From Cellulomonas sp. RIT-PI-Y (lineage in GTDB: Bacteria; Actinomycetota; Actinomycetes; Actinomycetales; Cellulomonadaceae), in NCBI RefSeq assembly GCF_025642745.1, contig NZ_JANZKP010000014.1, forward strand, positions 1 to 64,000: a stretch of DNA of 64,000 nt, given 5' to 3'. This document shows, in pieces, positions 38,786 through 46,874 of this stretch (position 1 is its first letter; the number at the start of each line of letters is the position of its first letter). The notes beneath the pieces are model-generated. The model searched no databases and was not told the origin of the DNA. It saw only the letters and a program-made list of their open reading frames with translations. A program made the position numbers and the translations under genes.

Positions 38786-39745
38786 TCAGGGGGTGGGATC
38801 GACCGGTCCGTAGAGCGGCTGGACCTCGGCCGCCTCCAGGTCGGCGGTCGCCTGGATGAGAGCGAGCAGGTCCTTGTCCAGCCCGGGGGAGAACTCCTCG
38901 AACCGCTCCTCGGCGATGGCGCTCGGCACGCCCTCCGGGGCCTGCTCGCTCGCGTCCAGGGTGGTGCCGTCCTTCGACGGTGACATGCCCTGGAAGATCT
39001 TCCCGGCTTCCGAGGATGCGGTGAGGTCGAAGGTGTACTGCTTGCTCTGCAGCCCGAGGTCGACCAGCTTCTTGACCTCCGGGAACCGCTCGGCATTCGT
39101 CTTCGGGATCGGCAGGACGGTCGCCCAGTCCACGCCGAGCGTCTCCAGGGCGCGCGCGTAAGCGTTCTCGTGCGCCTGGTCCCGGACGATCAGGTACGCG
39201 ATGGTGGACCGTGCCGTCGCGTTGTCGGTCATCTCGTAGATCCGGCACTTCTGCAGGCGGCCGGTGGACTCGAGCATCAGGTTGTACAGCAGGTCGAGCA
39301 CCAGGTTGCCGGAGTTGTAGACGTACGACCCCGACCACGGGTTCCCGGCCGAGTCGACCGGCAGTGCACCCTGGGCGGCGACGAGGTAGTGATGGATGTT
39401 GCCCTGGTCGAGCGCCAGGCCGAGGGGTGTGGCGCCGCCGGCTCCGGGCTTGTCGAGCGGGTCGGCCTTCTTGCCCTGGTAGCGCGGGGAGCCGTCCAGC
39501 AGGCGGGCGATCGTGGTGCCGATCAGCTCGACGTGACTGATCTCCTCGGTGCCGACGCCCTGGAGCAGGTCGCGGTAGGGCTTGCCGGCGGGGCCGCGGA
39601 AGTTCATCGACTGGAACAGGTACTGCATCATCGTGCGCATCTCGCCGAACTGGCCACCGAGCCCCTCCTGCAGGGCGTTGGCCGCAGCGGGGTCGGGCTC
39701 GTCGGGGACGATCTCGTGGATCAGGCGTTGGACGTGCAGGTACAT
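38786..39745 (-). CDS. Manganese catalase family protein
   Basis: 319 aa ferritin-like protein that disproportionates hydrogen peroxide at a dimanganese centre. Ligand-bearing segments of the family are all visible: LGGQFGEMRTMMQYLFQS (Glu), GTEEISHVEL (Glu and His), LMLESTGRLQKCRIYEM (Glu) and VRDQAHENAYARAL (His). The ATG at 39745 (MYLHVQRL) matches the usual N-terminus; an upstream in-frame start adds 14 residues without support. A perfect 9-bp hairpin lies in its leader. First gene of the catalase-dehydrogenase pair. Confidence 0.92.
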   Translation of the reverse strand: MYLHVQRLIHEIVPDEPDPAAANALQEGLGGQFGEMRTMMQYLFQSMNFRGPAGKPYRDLLQGVGTEEISHVELIGTTIARLLDGSPRYQGKKADPLDKPGAGGATPLGLALDQGNIHHYLVAAQGALPVDSAGNPWSGSYVYNSGNLVLDLLYNLMLESTGRLQKCRIYEMTDNATARSTIAYLIVRDQAHENAYARALETLGVDWATVLPIPKTNAERFPEVKKLVDLGLQSKQYTFDLTASSEAGKIFQGMSPSKDGTTLDASEQAPEGVPSAIAEERFEEFSPGLDKDLLALIQATADLEAAEVQPLYGPVDPTP

Positions 39746-39781
39746 GGCGTGCTCGCTCTCGGTGCGAGGGCCGAAAAGGGT

Positions 39782-39801
39782 CCGCACCCCGTGGGGTGCG
39801 G
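39782..39801 (-). other. Perfect hairpin upstream of the manganese catalase start
   Basis: Nine-base arms (39782-39790 and 39793-39801) around two bases, 37 bases before the ATG on the minus strand. It could be a leader hairpin or an operator; it is too far from any gene end on the plus strand to be a terminator there. Confidence 0.45.
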
Positions 39802-39901
39802 TGGGGTCGGGGCGTCACCGTCGGCGCGATCCGATCCGTGGGGCGCCGGGTCCTGACGCCATCTGCCGTGCGGGAGGCCCGCCGACGACTCGACGGTAAC
39901 C

Positions 39902-39919
39902 GCCCGGGTGGACCCGGGC
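39902..39919. terminator. Short hairpin after the TetR gene
   Basis: GCCCGGGT-GG-ACCCGGGC, a perfect 8-bp stem 10 bases downstream of the TetR stop on the minus strand. Confidence 0.55.
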
Positions 39920-39929
39920 CACCGGTGGG

Positions 39930-40553
39930 TCAGCCGCCCAGCGCGTCCAGCACCGTCGTCAGCGCCAGGGCGGAGCCCGGCAGCGCCGTGCCGTCCGGTC
40001 GGAGCGCGTCGCGGACCAGGGGCACCCGCCGCGCGATCAACGCCTCGTCGAGCTCCACCGGCAGCCCCGGCATCCTGCGGAGCGCGCCCGCGAGCAGCAG
40101 CATGATCTCGGCCGCCCCGATGTCCGCCCGGACCACCCCGTGCCCCTGGGCGGCGCGCAGCACCTCCTCGGCGGCACGGGCGGTGCGCGCGCGGGCGGCC
40201 AGCAGCTCAGCCGGGAAGACCTCGGCGTCGTTCGAGCGCGGCACGAGGGTCGGGACCAACAAGGGCAGGCCGGAGGCGATCAGGCCGTCGAACAGTCCCC
40301 ACCAGGCGGCGGCGGGATCCTCGTCCAGCCGGGTGCGAGCCTGCTCGACCAGACCGGTGACGTGTGCGATCCGATCGGCGATCACCGCCCGGACCAGGGC
40401 GCCACGGTCCGGGAAGTGCCGGTAGACGGTGCCGACGCCGACCCCGGCGGTGCGGGCGACGGCCTCCATCGAGGCGTCCAGCCCCTCGCGGCCGAACAGG
40501 TGGCGTGCGGCGTCCAGGACGGCCCGGCGGTTGCGCGCCGCATCAGCTCTCAC
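39930..40553 (-). CDS. TetR family transcriptional regulator
   Basis: 207 aa. N-terminal helix-turn-helix (ARNRRAVLDAARHLFGREGLDASMEAVARTAGVGVGTVYRHFPDRGALVRAV), typical of the TetR subgroup with the SBD of AcrR-like proteins; the C-terminal half is an alpha-helical ligand-binding domain. GTG 40553 is the start that begins the family region; TAACCT lies seven bases upstream of it, suggesting a leaderless mRNA. Divergent from an ABC-2 exporter, so it most likely represses that exporter and itself. Confidence 0.93.
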   Translation of the reverse strand: MRADAARNRRAVLDAARHLFGREGLDASMEAVARTAGVGVGTVYRHFPDRGALVRAVIADRIAHVTGLVEQARTRLDEDPAAAWWGLFDGLIASGLPLLVPTLVPRSNDAEVFPAELLAARARTARAAEEVLRAAQGHGVVRADIGAAEIMLLLAGALRRMPGLPVELDEALIARRVPLVRDALRPDGTALPGSALALTTVLDALGG

Positions 40554-40560
40554 GCCGTCC

Positions 40561-40610
40561 AGGTTACGGGACGATAAGCGGAAGCGGATGTTCCGGTTCG
40601 GGTGTACGGT
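40561..40610. promoter_or_regulatory. Divergent promoter/operator between tetR and the ABC-2 exporter
   Basis: The 63-bp spacer contains an inverted repeat CGGAA-N7-TTCCG (40579-40595), a candidate TetR operator, a -10 TACGGT (40605-40610) exactly six bases before the exporter ATG, and TAACCT on the minus strand (40561-40566) before the tetR GTG. Confidence 0.5.
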
Positions 40611-40616
40611 CGGCGG

Positions 40617-41642
40617 ATGCGAGCGATGATCCTGAAGGAGTTCCGCGAGCTGCGGCGCGACCGCAGAACCGTGGCGATGCTGGTCGTGCTGCCGCTGCTG
40701 CTGCTCACGATCTTCGGCTTCGCCGCCACCTTCACCGTCGACCACCTCAGCGTGGTCGTGGTCGGGCCTGGGGCCGAGCAGGCCGAGCAGTTCCTCACCG
40801 CCGACGTGCTGCGGGTCGAGGACGTCCGGCCGGACGCGGACCGGGCCGACGCGGTGGCCGATCTGGCCGCCAACCGGGCCGACCTCGCCGTCGTGACCGG
40901 AGGGAGCGTGCCGGAGGTGTTGATCGACGGCAGCAACATCTTCGCGGCGCAGAGTGCCAACGTGCTGGTGGCTCAGCTGGGTGACCGGGTGGACAGCGAG
41001 ATCCTGTTCAACCCCGGCCTGGACACCTCGTGGGTGATGGTCCCGGCGCTCATCGGGCTGATCCTGACCTTCATCGGGACGATCATCACCAGCATCGGCA
41101 TGGTGAAGGAGCGGGCCGCGGGCACGCTGGAGCAGCTCGCGGTGATGCCCCTGCGTCCGATGGACGTGATCGTCGGCAAGATCGCGCCGTACTTCCTGCT
41201 GGCGGCGATCGACATGGTGCTGGTCACGGTGCTCGGCCGCGCGTTGTTCGGGGTGCCGTTCCGGGGCAGCGTGTGGCTGTTCGCGCTGGCCGGGGCGATC
41301 TTCCTGTTCCTCGTGCTCGGGATCGGCGTGCTGATCTCCACGGTCTCGCAGAACGCCGGACAGGCGATCCAGACCGCCATCCTGGTGCTGCTGCCACAGA
41401 TCCTGCTGTCCGGGATGATCTTCCCGCTGGACGCGATGGCCGGCGGGGTGCGCTGGATCGGCTACTGCCTGCCGTTGACCTACTTCATTCAGGTGTCGCA
41501 GGGGGTCATGGTCCGCGGTGCCGGGCTCGACTCGCTCTGGCTCCCGCTGGTGGTGCTGACCGGGATGGCGGCGGCGGTGTTCGGCCTGGCGATCTGGCGG
41601 TTCCGGGCCTCGATCACGCCCCGCCGGGCGGTGGCCCGATGA
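40617..41642 (+). CDS. ABC-2 type transporter permease
   Basis: 341 aa permease of the ABC-2 exporter family (YhhJ/DrrB-like): short cytoplasmic N-terminus (MILKEFRELRRDRRTVAML), first helix (VVLPLLLLTIFGFAATF), an extracytoplasmic domain of about 130 residues, then five helices with the family motif ERAAGTLEQLAVMPLRPMDVIVGKIAPY. ATG 40617 fits the leaderless promoter; ATG 40626 is possible. It pairs with the fused ATPase whose start overlaps its stop. Probably exports a toxic compound or lipid. Confidence 0.92.
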   Translation: MRAMILKEFRELRRDRRTVAMLVVLPLLLLTIFGFAATFTVDHLSVVVVGPGAEQAEQFLTADVLRVEDVRPDADRADAVADLAANRADLAVVTGGSVPEVLIDGSNIFAAQSANVLVAQLGDRVDSEILFNPGLDTSWVMVPALIGLILTFIGTIITSIGMVKERAAGTLEQLAVMPLRPMDVIVGKIAPYFLLAAIDMVLVTVLGRALFGVPFRGSVWLFALAGAIFLFLVLGIGVLISTVSQNAGQAIQTAILVLLPQILLSGMIFPLDAMAGGVRWIGYCLPLTYFIQVSQGVMVRGAGLDSLWLPLVVLTGMAAAVFGLAIWRFRASITPRRAVAR

Positions 41643-43300
41643 GCTGGGGGATCACCGGGGTCGCGCTGAGGCCGGGCGCGGAGCCGATCGACCTGGACCT
41701 GCCGGGCGGGGAGGTGACCGCGGTGGTGGGTGGTGACGGCGCGGGCAAGACGTCGCTGGCCCGGCTGCTGGTCGGCCTGGACCTGCCCGGCACCGGGACC
41801 GTGCGGGCGCCTGCCCGGGGTGCGCTCGGCTTCATGCCGTCCGGCTCCGGCGTGTGGGGCGACCTGTCCATCGCGGAGAACGTCGATCTGGTGGCCCGCA
41901 CCCACGGAGTCCGCCCCGACGGCGACCGGATCCGGCGGCTGCTGGCCGCCGCGGACCTGGACCGGGTGCCCCGCCGGCTCGGCCGGCAGCTCTCCGGCGG
42001 GATGCGGCAGAAGCTCGGGTTCTGCCTGGCCCTGCTGCACGACCCGGAGCTGGTGGTGCTGGACGAGCCGTCCACCGGGGTCGACCCAGTCAGTCGGACC
42101 GAGCTGTGGCGGATGATCACCGACGCCGCCACGGACGGCACCGCGGTGCTGCTGACCACGACCTACCTGGACGAGGCCGAACGGGCCGGGCGGGTGCTGG
42201 TGCTGGACCGCGGATCGGCGCTGTACGCCGGGGAGCCGGACCGGGCCTGGACGGCGGTGCGCGGGACGGTGCGGGAGGCCGGACCGCAGGACGGCGATGC
42301 GCTGCCCGGCTGGCGGCGAGGGCGCGCCCGCCACCTCCTGGTGCCCGGACGTCTCCCGGACGCACCTGTTCCGGACCTCGAGGACACGGTCATCGCGCTC
42401 ACCCTCGAACACCGCGACACCGCACCCGCCGCGCCGTCGCCGCTCGTGCCCGTCACGGTGCCCGCCGACCCCGCGATCGAGGTGCGGGGCCTGGTCACCA
42501 CCTTCGGCAGCCACCGAGCGGTCGACGACGTCTCCCTCACCCTGCGCCCCGGCCAGGTCATCGGGCTGCTCGGCGCGAACGGGGCGGGCAAGACCACCCT
42601 GATCCGCACCGTGCTGGGCCTGGTCGCCGCGGACGGCGGCGAAGTCCGCGTGCTCGGCGGCCCGGTCACCCGGGAGGTCCGCCGCCGGATCGGCTACGTG
42701 CCGCAGGGCCTGGGACTGTCCGCCGAGCTGTCCGTCGCGGAGAACCTCGGGTTCGTCGGAGCGGTGTTCGGAGTGGATCTGCCGGTCCCGACCGCGCTGG
42801 CCGGCGACCGGGACCGTCCGATCGGCCGGCTCAACCTCGGTGTGCAGCGCCGGACCGCGTTCGCCGCCGCCCTCGGGCACGGGCCGGAGCTCCTGGTGCT
42901 GGACGAACCGACCTCCGGCGTCGACCCGCTCGCCCGCGCCGCGCTGTGGGACAGCGTGCACGCCGCTGCCGATGCCGGGGCGGCCGTGCTGGTCACGACG
43001 CACTACCTGCAGGAGGCGGAGCAGTGCGACGCCGTCATGCTGATGGCGCACGGCCGGGTGGTGGCGCAGGGCGCCCCGGCCGAGCTCGCCGCCGGGATCG
43101 AGGCGGTGGAGGTGCTCGCCGACGACTGGTCGTCGGCCTTCCGCACCCTGGGCGCGGCCGGGCTGCCGGTGTCGGTGGACGGTCGGCGGCTCCGGGTCGC
43201 CGGGGTGCCGCTGGACCGGGTGCGGGCCGTCCTGCCGGACGCCGAGCTGCGCCCGGTGCCCGCCCGACTGGACGAGGTGATGGTGCTGGCCGCGTCCTGA
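41639..43300 (+). CDS. ABC-2 exporter ATPase with two fused nucleotide-binding domains
   Basis: 553 aa with two ABC domains. Domain 1: Walker A GGDGAGKTS, signature LSGGMRQK, Walker B LVVLDEPSTGVDPVSR. Domain 2: Walker A GANGAGKTT (about residue 312), Q-loop IGYVPQGLGLSAELSVAENL, Walker B LLVLDEPTSGVDPLAR, but the signature is degenerate (LNLGVQRR, about 397). One ATP site of the pair may therefore be weak, as in asymmetric ABC exporters. ATG overlaps the permease stop; the longer frame reaching back into the permease gene is not real. Similar fused pairs with YhhJ-type permeases exist (RbbA-like). Confidence 0.92.
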   Translation: MSWGITGVALRPGAEPIDLDLPGGEVTAVVGGDGAGKTSLARLLVGLDLPGTGTVRAPARGALGFMPSGSGVWGDLSIAENVDLVARTHGVRPDGDRIRRLLAAADLDRVPRRLGRQLSGGMRQKLGFCLALLHDPELVVLDEPSTGVDPVSRTELWRMITDAATDGTAVLLTTTYLDEAERAGRVLVLDRGSALYAGEPDRAWTAVRGTVREAGPQDGDALPGWRRGRARHLLVPGRLPDAPVPDLEDTVIALTLEHRDTAPAAPSPLVPVTVPADPAIEVRGLVTTFGSHRAVDDVSLTLRPGQVIGLLGANGAGKTTLIRTVLGLVAADGGEVRVLGGPVTREVRRRIGYVPQGLGLSAELSVAENLGFVGAVFGVDLPVPTALAGDRDRPIGRLNLGVQRRTAFAAALGHGPELLVLDEPTSGVDPLARAALWDSVHAAADAGAAVLVTTHYLQEAEQCDAVMLMAHGRVVAQGAPAELAAGIEAVEVLADDWSSAFRTLGAAGLPVSVDGRRLRVAGVPLDRVRAVLPDAELRPVPARLDEVMVLAAS

Positions 43301-43346
43301 CGGCTCAGCTCCTCGACGGCTCAGCTCGCCGACGGCTCAGCGCAGC
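43299..43346. repeat. Three tandem copies of a 16-bp repeat at a convergent gene junction
   Basis: Units GACGGCTCAGCTCCTC, GACGGCTCAGCTCGCC and GACGGCTCAGCGCAGC lie head to tail. The first begins at the last two bases of the ABC-2 ATPase stop codon; the third contains the stop of the convergent ATPase gene (TCA, 43337-43339). Because the unit is 16 bp, the TCA of the other copies gives minus-strand stops in the two other frames. Confidence 0.85.
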
Positions 43347-44101
43347 CCGCCGATCGCCTCCGGCAGCGCCTCGGCGAGCTCCCGGGTCTCCTCGTGCTGC
43401 GGGTCCGCCATCAGCTGCCGGACCGGGCCGCTCTCCACGATCTTGCCCTCGGCCAGCACGTGGGTGACCGTGGTCAGCCGGTCGACCATCCGCAGGTCGT
43501 GCGAGACCACCAGCAGGCCGACCCCCGCCGCGGTGAGCTCGGCGATCCGGTCGGTGACGGTGTCGCGCAGACCCGGGTCGAGCGCGGTGGCGGGCTCGTC
43601 CAGGATCAGGATCTCCGGACGGGTGGCCAGCGCGTTGGCCAGCACCACCCGCTGGCGCTCGCCGCCGGACAGCGACTGCAGGGTGCGGGAGGTGAACCGC
43701 TCCTCCATCCCGACCGTCGCCAGCACGTCGGCGGGGTGCTGACCGGTGGCCAGTCCGGCCTTGCGGGCGTCGTTGAGGGTGTTCAGCAGCAGCCGCTCGA
43801 CGGTCATCCGCGGGTCGGCGCCGGAGAGACCCTCCTGGTGCACCGCACGCACGGTCGCGCGGAAGCCCTTCTTCTCCTTGCGGGAGAGCCGGGACACCGT
43901 GCGGCCGCCGTAGGTCGCCCGGCCGTGGGTCGGCTTGTTCAGCCCGAGCAAGACCTGGACCAGGGTCGACTTGCCCGCCCCGGACCGGCCGATCAGACCG
44001 ACCGTCTCGCCGGGAGCGATGCTGAGGTCCACGCCGCTGAGGACCGAGGCGCCGCCGTAACCGGCCCACACCTCCTGGGCGACCAGCGGGGTGCCGGTCA
44101 T
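43337..44101 (-). CDS. Orphan ABC transporter ATP-binding protein (peptide/nickel-type)
   Basis: 254 aa ATPase: Walker A GRSGAGKST, signature LSGGERQR, Walker B ILILDEPATALDPG, H-loop VVSHDLRMV, and a peptide-type tail (ESGPVRQLMADPQHEETREL) like DppF/NikE. There is no permease or receptor gene next to it; neighbours are a sugar MFS gene and the ABC-2 exporter. The Q-loop region is altered (RAVHQEGLSGADPRMTVERLL). It may serve a distant importer or be a remnant of a larger locus. Confidence 0.88.
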   Translation of the reverse strand: MTGTPLVAQEVWAGYGGASVLSGVDLSIAPGETVGLIGRSGAGKSTLVQVLLGLNKPTHGRATYGGRTVSRLSRKEKKGFRATVRAVHQEGLSGADPRMTVERLLLNTLNDARKAGLATGQHPADVLATVGMEERFTSRTLQSLSGGERQRVVLANALATRPEILILDEPATALDPGLRDTVTDRIAELTAAGVGLLVVSHDLRMVDRLTTVTHVLAEGKIVESGPVRQLMADPQHEETRELAEALPEAIGGLR

Positions 44102-44194
44102 CGCCGGTCCTGCGGGGAGGTGAGGGGGGTGAGAAGCACGGTCGTCCTTTCGTCGCTGGGGGAACGAGCGAGCGGAGACCAGGGTTCCACACGC

Positions 44195-44232
44195 GCGAGG
44201 GCCCGGCACCCATCGGGATGCCGGGCCCTCGC
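44195..44232. terminator. Hairpin terminator of the sugar porter gene
   Basis: A perfect 14-bp stem (44195-44208 with 44219-44232) 13 bases after the minus-strand stop at 44245; its inner bases can pair further. Confidence 0.85.
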
Positions 44233-44244
44233 CGAGCGGTGCGG

Positions 44245-45684
44245 TCAGCGCCGACGCGCCGGGGGCAGGTTCTCCATGTCCTCCAGCTCCACGCCCTTGG
44301 TCTCCGGCACCTTGCCGAGCACGAAGACGAAGGACAGTCCGGCGAAGATCGCGTACATCAGGTACGGCCCGGTCGCACCGAACTGGCTGAGCAGCGGCGG
44401 GAAGGTCACGGTGATCAGGAAGTTCGCGATCCACTGCGCAGCGGCGGCCACGCCCAGTGCGGCGGCCCGGATCCGGTTCGGGAACATCTCCCCGAGCAGC
44501 ACCCAGACCAACGGGCCCCAGGAGGCGCCGAAGAACACCACGAACGCGTTCGCCGCGACCAGGGCGACCGGCCCCCAGGCACCCGGCAGCGAGACGTCGT
44601 CGCCGGAGCCGGTGGACTGGGTGAAGGCGATCGCCATCACCGCGAGCGAGATCGTCATGCCCGCGGAACCGGTGAGCAGGATCGGACGGCGCCCGACCTT
44701 GTCGATCAGCGCGATGGCGATGAAGGTGACCAGCACGTTGGTGACGGAGGTGATGGTCGAGACCAGGAAGGACTGGCTCTCGTCGAAGCCCACCGCCTGC
44801 CAGAGCGTCGTCGAGTAGTAGAAGATCACGTTGATCCCGACGAACTGCTGGAAGACCGAGAGCAGGATGCCCGTCCAGACCACGGGGAGCAGGCCGAAGC
44901 GCGAGCCGCGCAGGGTGGCCTTCTCCGCGTTCTCCTGGTCCTTCTTGATGGTGGCCTCGATCTGGGACACCCGCTCCTCGGGGTCCTCGTCCGCGCCGAG
45001 CACGCTCCGGAGCACCTGGACGGCCTCGTCCCGGCGGCCCTTGGCGACCAGGTAGCGCGGCGACTCCGGGATCCGCAGCGCGAGGATGCCGTAGACCGCG
45101 GCCGGGACCACGGCGACCAGGAACATCCAGCGCCAGGCCTCCCAGCCGAGCCAGAGCACCTCGGACGCACCGCCCGCGGCCTCCTGCAGGAGCTGGTCGG
45201 ACAACAGGGCGGCGAAGATGCCGAGCGTGATCGCCAGCTGCTGCAGCGAGCCGAGCCGGCCACGCAGGGCGGCCGGGGCGATCTCCGCGATGTACGCGGG
45301 GGCGATCACCGAGGCGATGCCGATGCCGACACCGGCCAGCACCCGCCAGACGATCAGGTCCCAGACGCTGAACGCGATCGCGGACAGGATCGAGGACACG
45401 AAGAACAGCACCGCGCCGAGCACCATCACCCGGGTCCGGCCCCAGTGGTCGGCGAGTCGGCCGCCGGCCCAGGCGCCCACCGCGCAGCCGAGCAGCGCCA
45501 CCGCCACCGCGAAGCCGGTCAGGGTCGAGCCGAGCCCGAACTGGCCCTGGATCGCGTCCACCGCACCGTTGATCACGGAGCTGTCGAAGCCGAACAGGAA
45601 GCCACCCACCGCGGCGGCGACCGCGAGTCCGATCGCCTTGTTGTGCGCGGGGTGTCGGCCCTGCGTCGGTGTACTGCCAGCCAT
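44245..45684 (-). CDS. Sugar porter family MFS transporter
   Basis: 479 aa MFS protein of the sugar porter (XylE/GLUT-like) family, a proton-linked sugar importer. All family signatures are visible: GGFLFGFDSSVINGA in helix 1, LADHWGRTRV, RVLAGVGIGIASVIAPAYIAEIAPAALRGRLGSLQQL, PESPRYLVAKGR, QQFVGINVIFYYSTTL in helix 7, DKVGRRP and the closing PETKGVELEDME. ATG has GGAAGGA upstream. Monocistronic, ended by a strong hairpin. Likely substrates xylose, arabinose, galactose or glucose. Confidence 0.95.
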   Translation of the reverse strand: MAGSTPTQGRHPAHNKAIGLAVAAAVGGFLFGFDSSVINGAVDAIQGQFGLGSTLTGFAVAVALLGCAVGAWAGGRLADHWGRTRVMVLGAVLFFVSSILSAIAFSVWDLIVWRVLAGVGIGIASVIAPAYIAEIAPAALRGRLGSLQQLAITLGIFAALLSDQLLQEAAGGASEVLWLGWEAWRWMFLVAVVPAAVYGILALRIPESPRYLVAKGRRDEAVQVLRSVLGADEDPEERVSQIEATIKKDQENAEKATLRGSRFGLLPVVWTGILLSVFQQFVGINVIFYYSTTLWQAVGFDESQSFLVSTITSVTNVLVTFIAIALIDKVGRRPILLTGSAGMTISLAVMAIAFTQSTGSGDDVSLPGAWGPVALVAANAFVVFFGASWGPLVWVLLGEMFPNRIRAAALGVAAAAQWIANFLITVTFPPLLSQFGATGPYLMYAIFAGLSFVFVLGKVPETKGVELEDMENLPPARRR

Positions 45685-45881
45685 GACGACGTCCTTCCGA
45701 TACGCGGGCACCGCCCGGCCGGTGCACATCATTGGGCGCCGGTCGAGGGCAGCTCCCACCATTGACCAGGTCGGCGCATCCCGCACCCGGAACGCGCCTC
45801 GGGGACCGTAGTGCCGGTCAGGGCGTCGCGCACGGCGAGCGGGTTCGCCGACCCGGGGCGTCGGGCGGAGAATCGTGGACG

Positions 45882-46529
45882 ATGAGCAGCGAACAGCCCC
45901 GCCCCCGATTCCGTCGCCCGGCCATGCTCGACCCGCAGGAGGCCGACCAGATCCCGGGCGGGATGGACCCGGCACTGCGCTCGCGGGTGGCCCACACCAC
46001 CGCGACGGCGATCGTGCACGGCGGTCGTGCCGGGGCGGGGGACGACCCGGCGCTGGTCGACCGGTTGGTGCACCTGGTGGAGTCCGAGGGGCTGGACACC
46101 CTGGCGGCGCTCTGGGCGGACTGCCCGGCCACCACACTGCCCGGCACGATGTGGCGGCTGTACGTGCTGCGCGAGTGGGTGCGGCGCGACCCGGCCACGC
46201 TGGCCGAGCGCTACCGCCTGGGCCTGGTCGCCGCCGAGGTGCCGCACGCGGTGGCCGGGGTGGTCACGCCGCCCGGACCGGGTGAGCTGCGCGAGGTCCT
46301 GGACGCGGTGCTGTCCGGCGTCTACACCGGCGACCTGGCCGTGGCCCTGGAGCGCGGGGCGGCGTTCTGCCGGGTGCTGGCCACCGGGGCCGCCTTCGAC
46401 GCCGACCATCTGGACGTCGCGGACGCGGAGGCGGCGAACCGGCTCACGCGCGGTGCCGACGGGCTGCTGCGCACCGCGGAGGAGCTCGAGCACTCCGCCG
46501 GGCTGTGGCGCTCCGATCAGCTGGAGTAG
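45882..46529 (+). CDS. Conserved hypothetical protein
   Basis: 215 aa soluble, alpha-helical protein without signal peptide or membrane segment. Opens with a basic N-terminus (PRPRFRRPAMLDPQEADQIPGGMDPALRSRVAHTTATAIVHGG); the middle contains WADCPATTLPGTMWRLYVLREWVRRDP. I do not recognise a named domain; the sequence looks like an orphan family found in actinobacterial genomes. Divergent from the sugar porter; the 197-bp spacer shows no clear operator. ATG 45882 is preferred over the upstream GTG frame because the conserved-looking part begins there. Confidence 0.72.
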   Translation: MSSEQPRPRFRRPAMLDPQEADQIPGGMDPALRSRVAHTTATAIVHGGRAGAGDDPALVDRLVHLVESEGLDTLAALWADCPATTLPGTMWRLYVLREWVRRDPATLAERYRLGLVAAEVPHAVAGVVTPPGPGELREVLDAVLSGVYTGDLAVALERGAAFCRVLATGAAFDADHLDVADAEAANRLTRGADGLLRTAEELEHSAGLWRSDQLE

Positions 46530-46594
46530 CTCATTCCCGTCGTCCGGGTGGGATGTCTCACCCCCGCGAGGGGTGACGAACCGGACCGGCCGGG

Positions 46595-46780
46595 TAAAAT
46601 GGTGGGCGACGTCGGGCCGCGGTAGCCCCGGGCTCCAATATCAGCCGCTTCGAGCGGCCACGCGCCGAGAGGCGCTTCCCGGTCCGGCGTCACCTTCTTC
46701 CCGTCCCGACGAGCGACGAAGCTCACAGGGGGAACGGGACCTCCGTCACATCGCCCGCACCGGACGCCGCCCCGTACCTG
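46595..46780 (+). ncRNA. Candidate structured RNA (leader or small RNA) before the phosphate operon
   Basis: A TAAAAT -10 (46595-46600) is followed by no start codon but by a non-coding stretch rich in hairpins: GCCGCT-TCG-AGCGGC, then GCGCC-GAGA-GGCGC with a GNRA tetraloop, and longer pairings such as CCCGTCCCG with CGGGAC and GTCCGG with CCGGAC near the end. The segment AGGGGGAACGGGACC and ACCTTCTTCCCGTCCCG loosely recall the ydaO (c-di-AMP) riboswitch, but the match is not firm. It could be a free small RNA or part of a long leader upstream of the PHO box. Confidence 0.4.
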
Positions 46781-46783
46781 TGC

Positions 46784-46839
46784 GTTCACCCCGCGTTCAT
46801 CTCCGGGGTTGCGTGTTCACCCGTCGGCTGCCCTAGCCT
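46784..46839 (+). promoter_or_regulatory. PHO box and promoter of the DUF47-PiT operon
   Basis: GTTCACC (46784), GTTCATC (46795) and GTTCACC (46815) form the 11-bp-spaced direct repeats that bind the response regulator PhoP in Streptomyces and relatives. A -10 TAGCCT follows at 46834-46839, 36 bases before the GTG start. The repeats lie at about -60 to -25, consistent with control by phosphate starvation. Confidence 0.75.
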
Positions 46840-46874
46840 GAGCACGACCAGAGCCCTTCCACTGGGAGTCTCCC

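Noticed and set aside
46607-46780. Naming the leader RNA as a c-di-AMP (ydaO) or cobalamin riboswitch
   Set aside because: Only short pieces resemble ydaO, and the cobalamin core motif is missing; left as an unnamed candidate.
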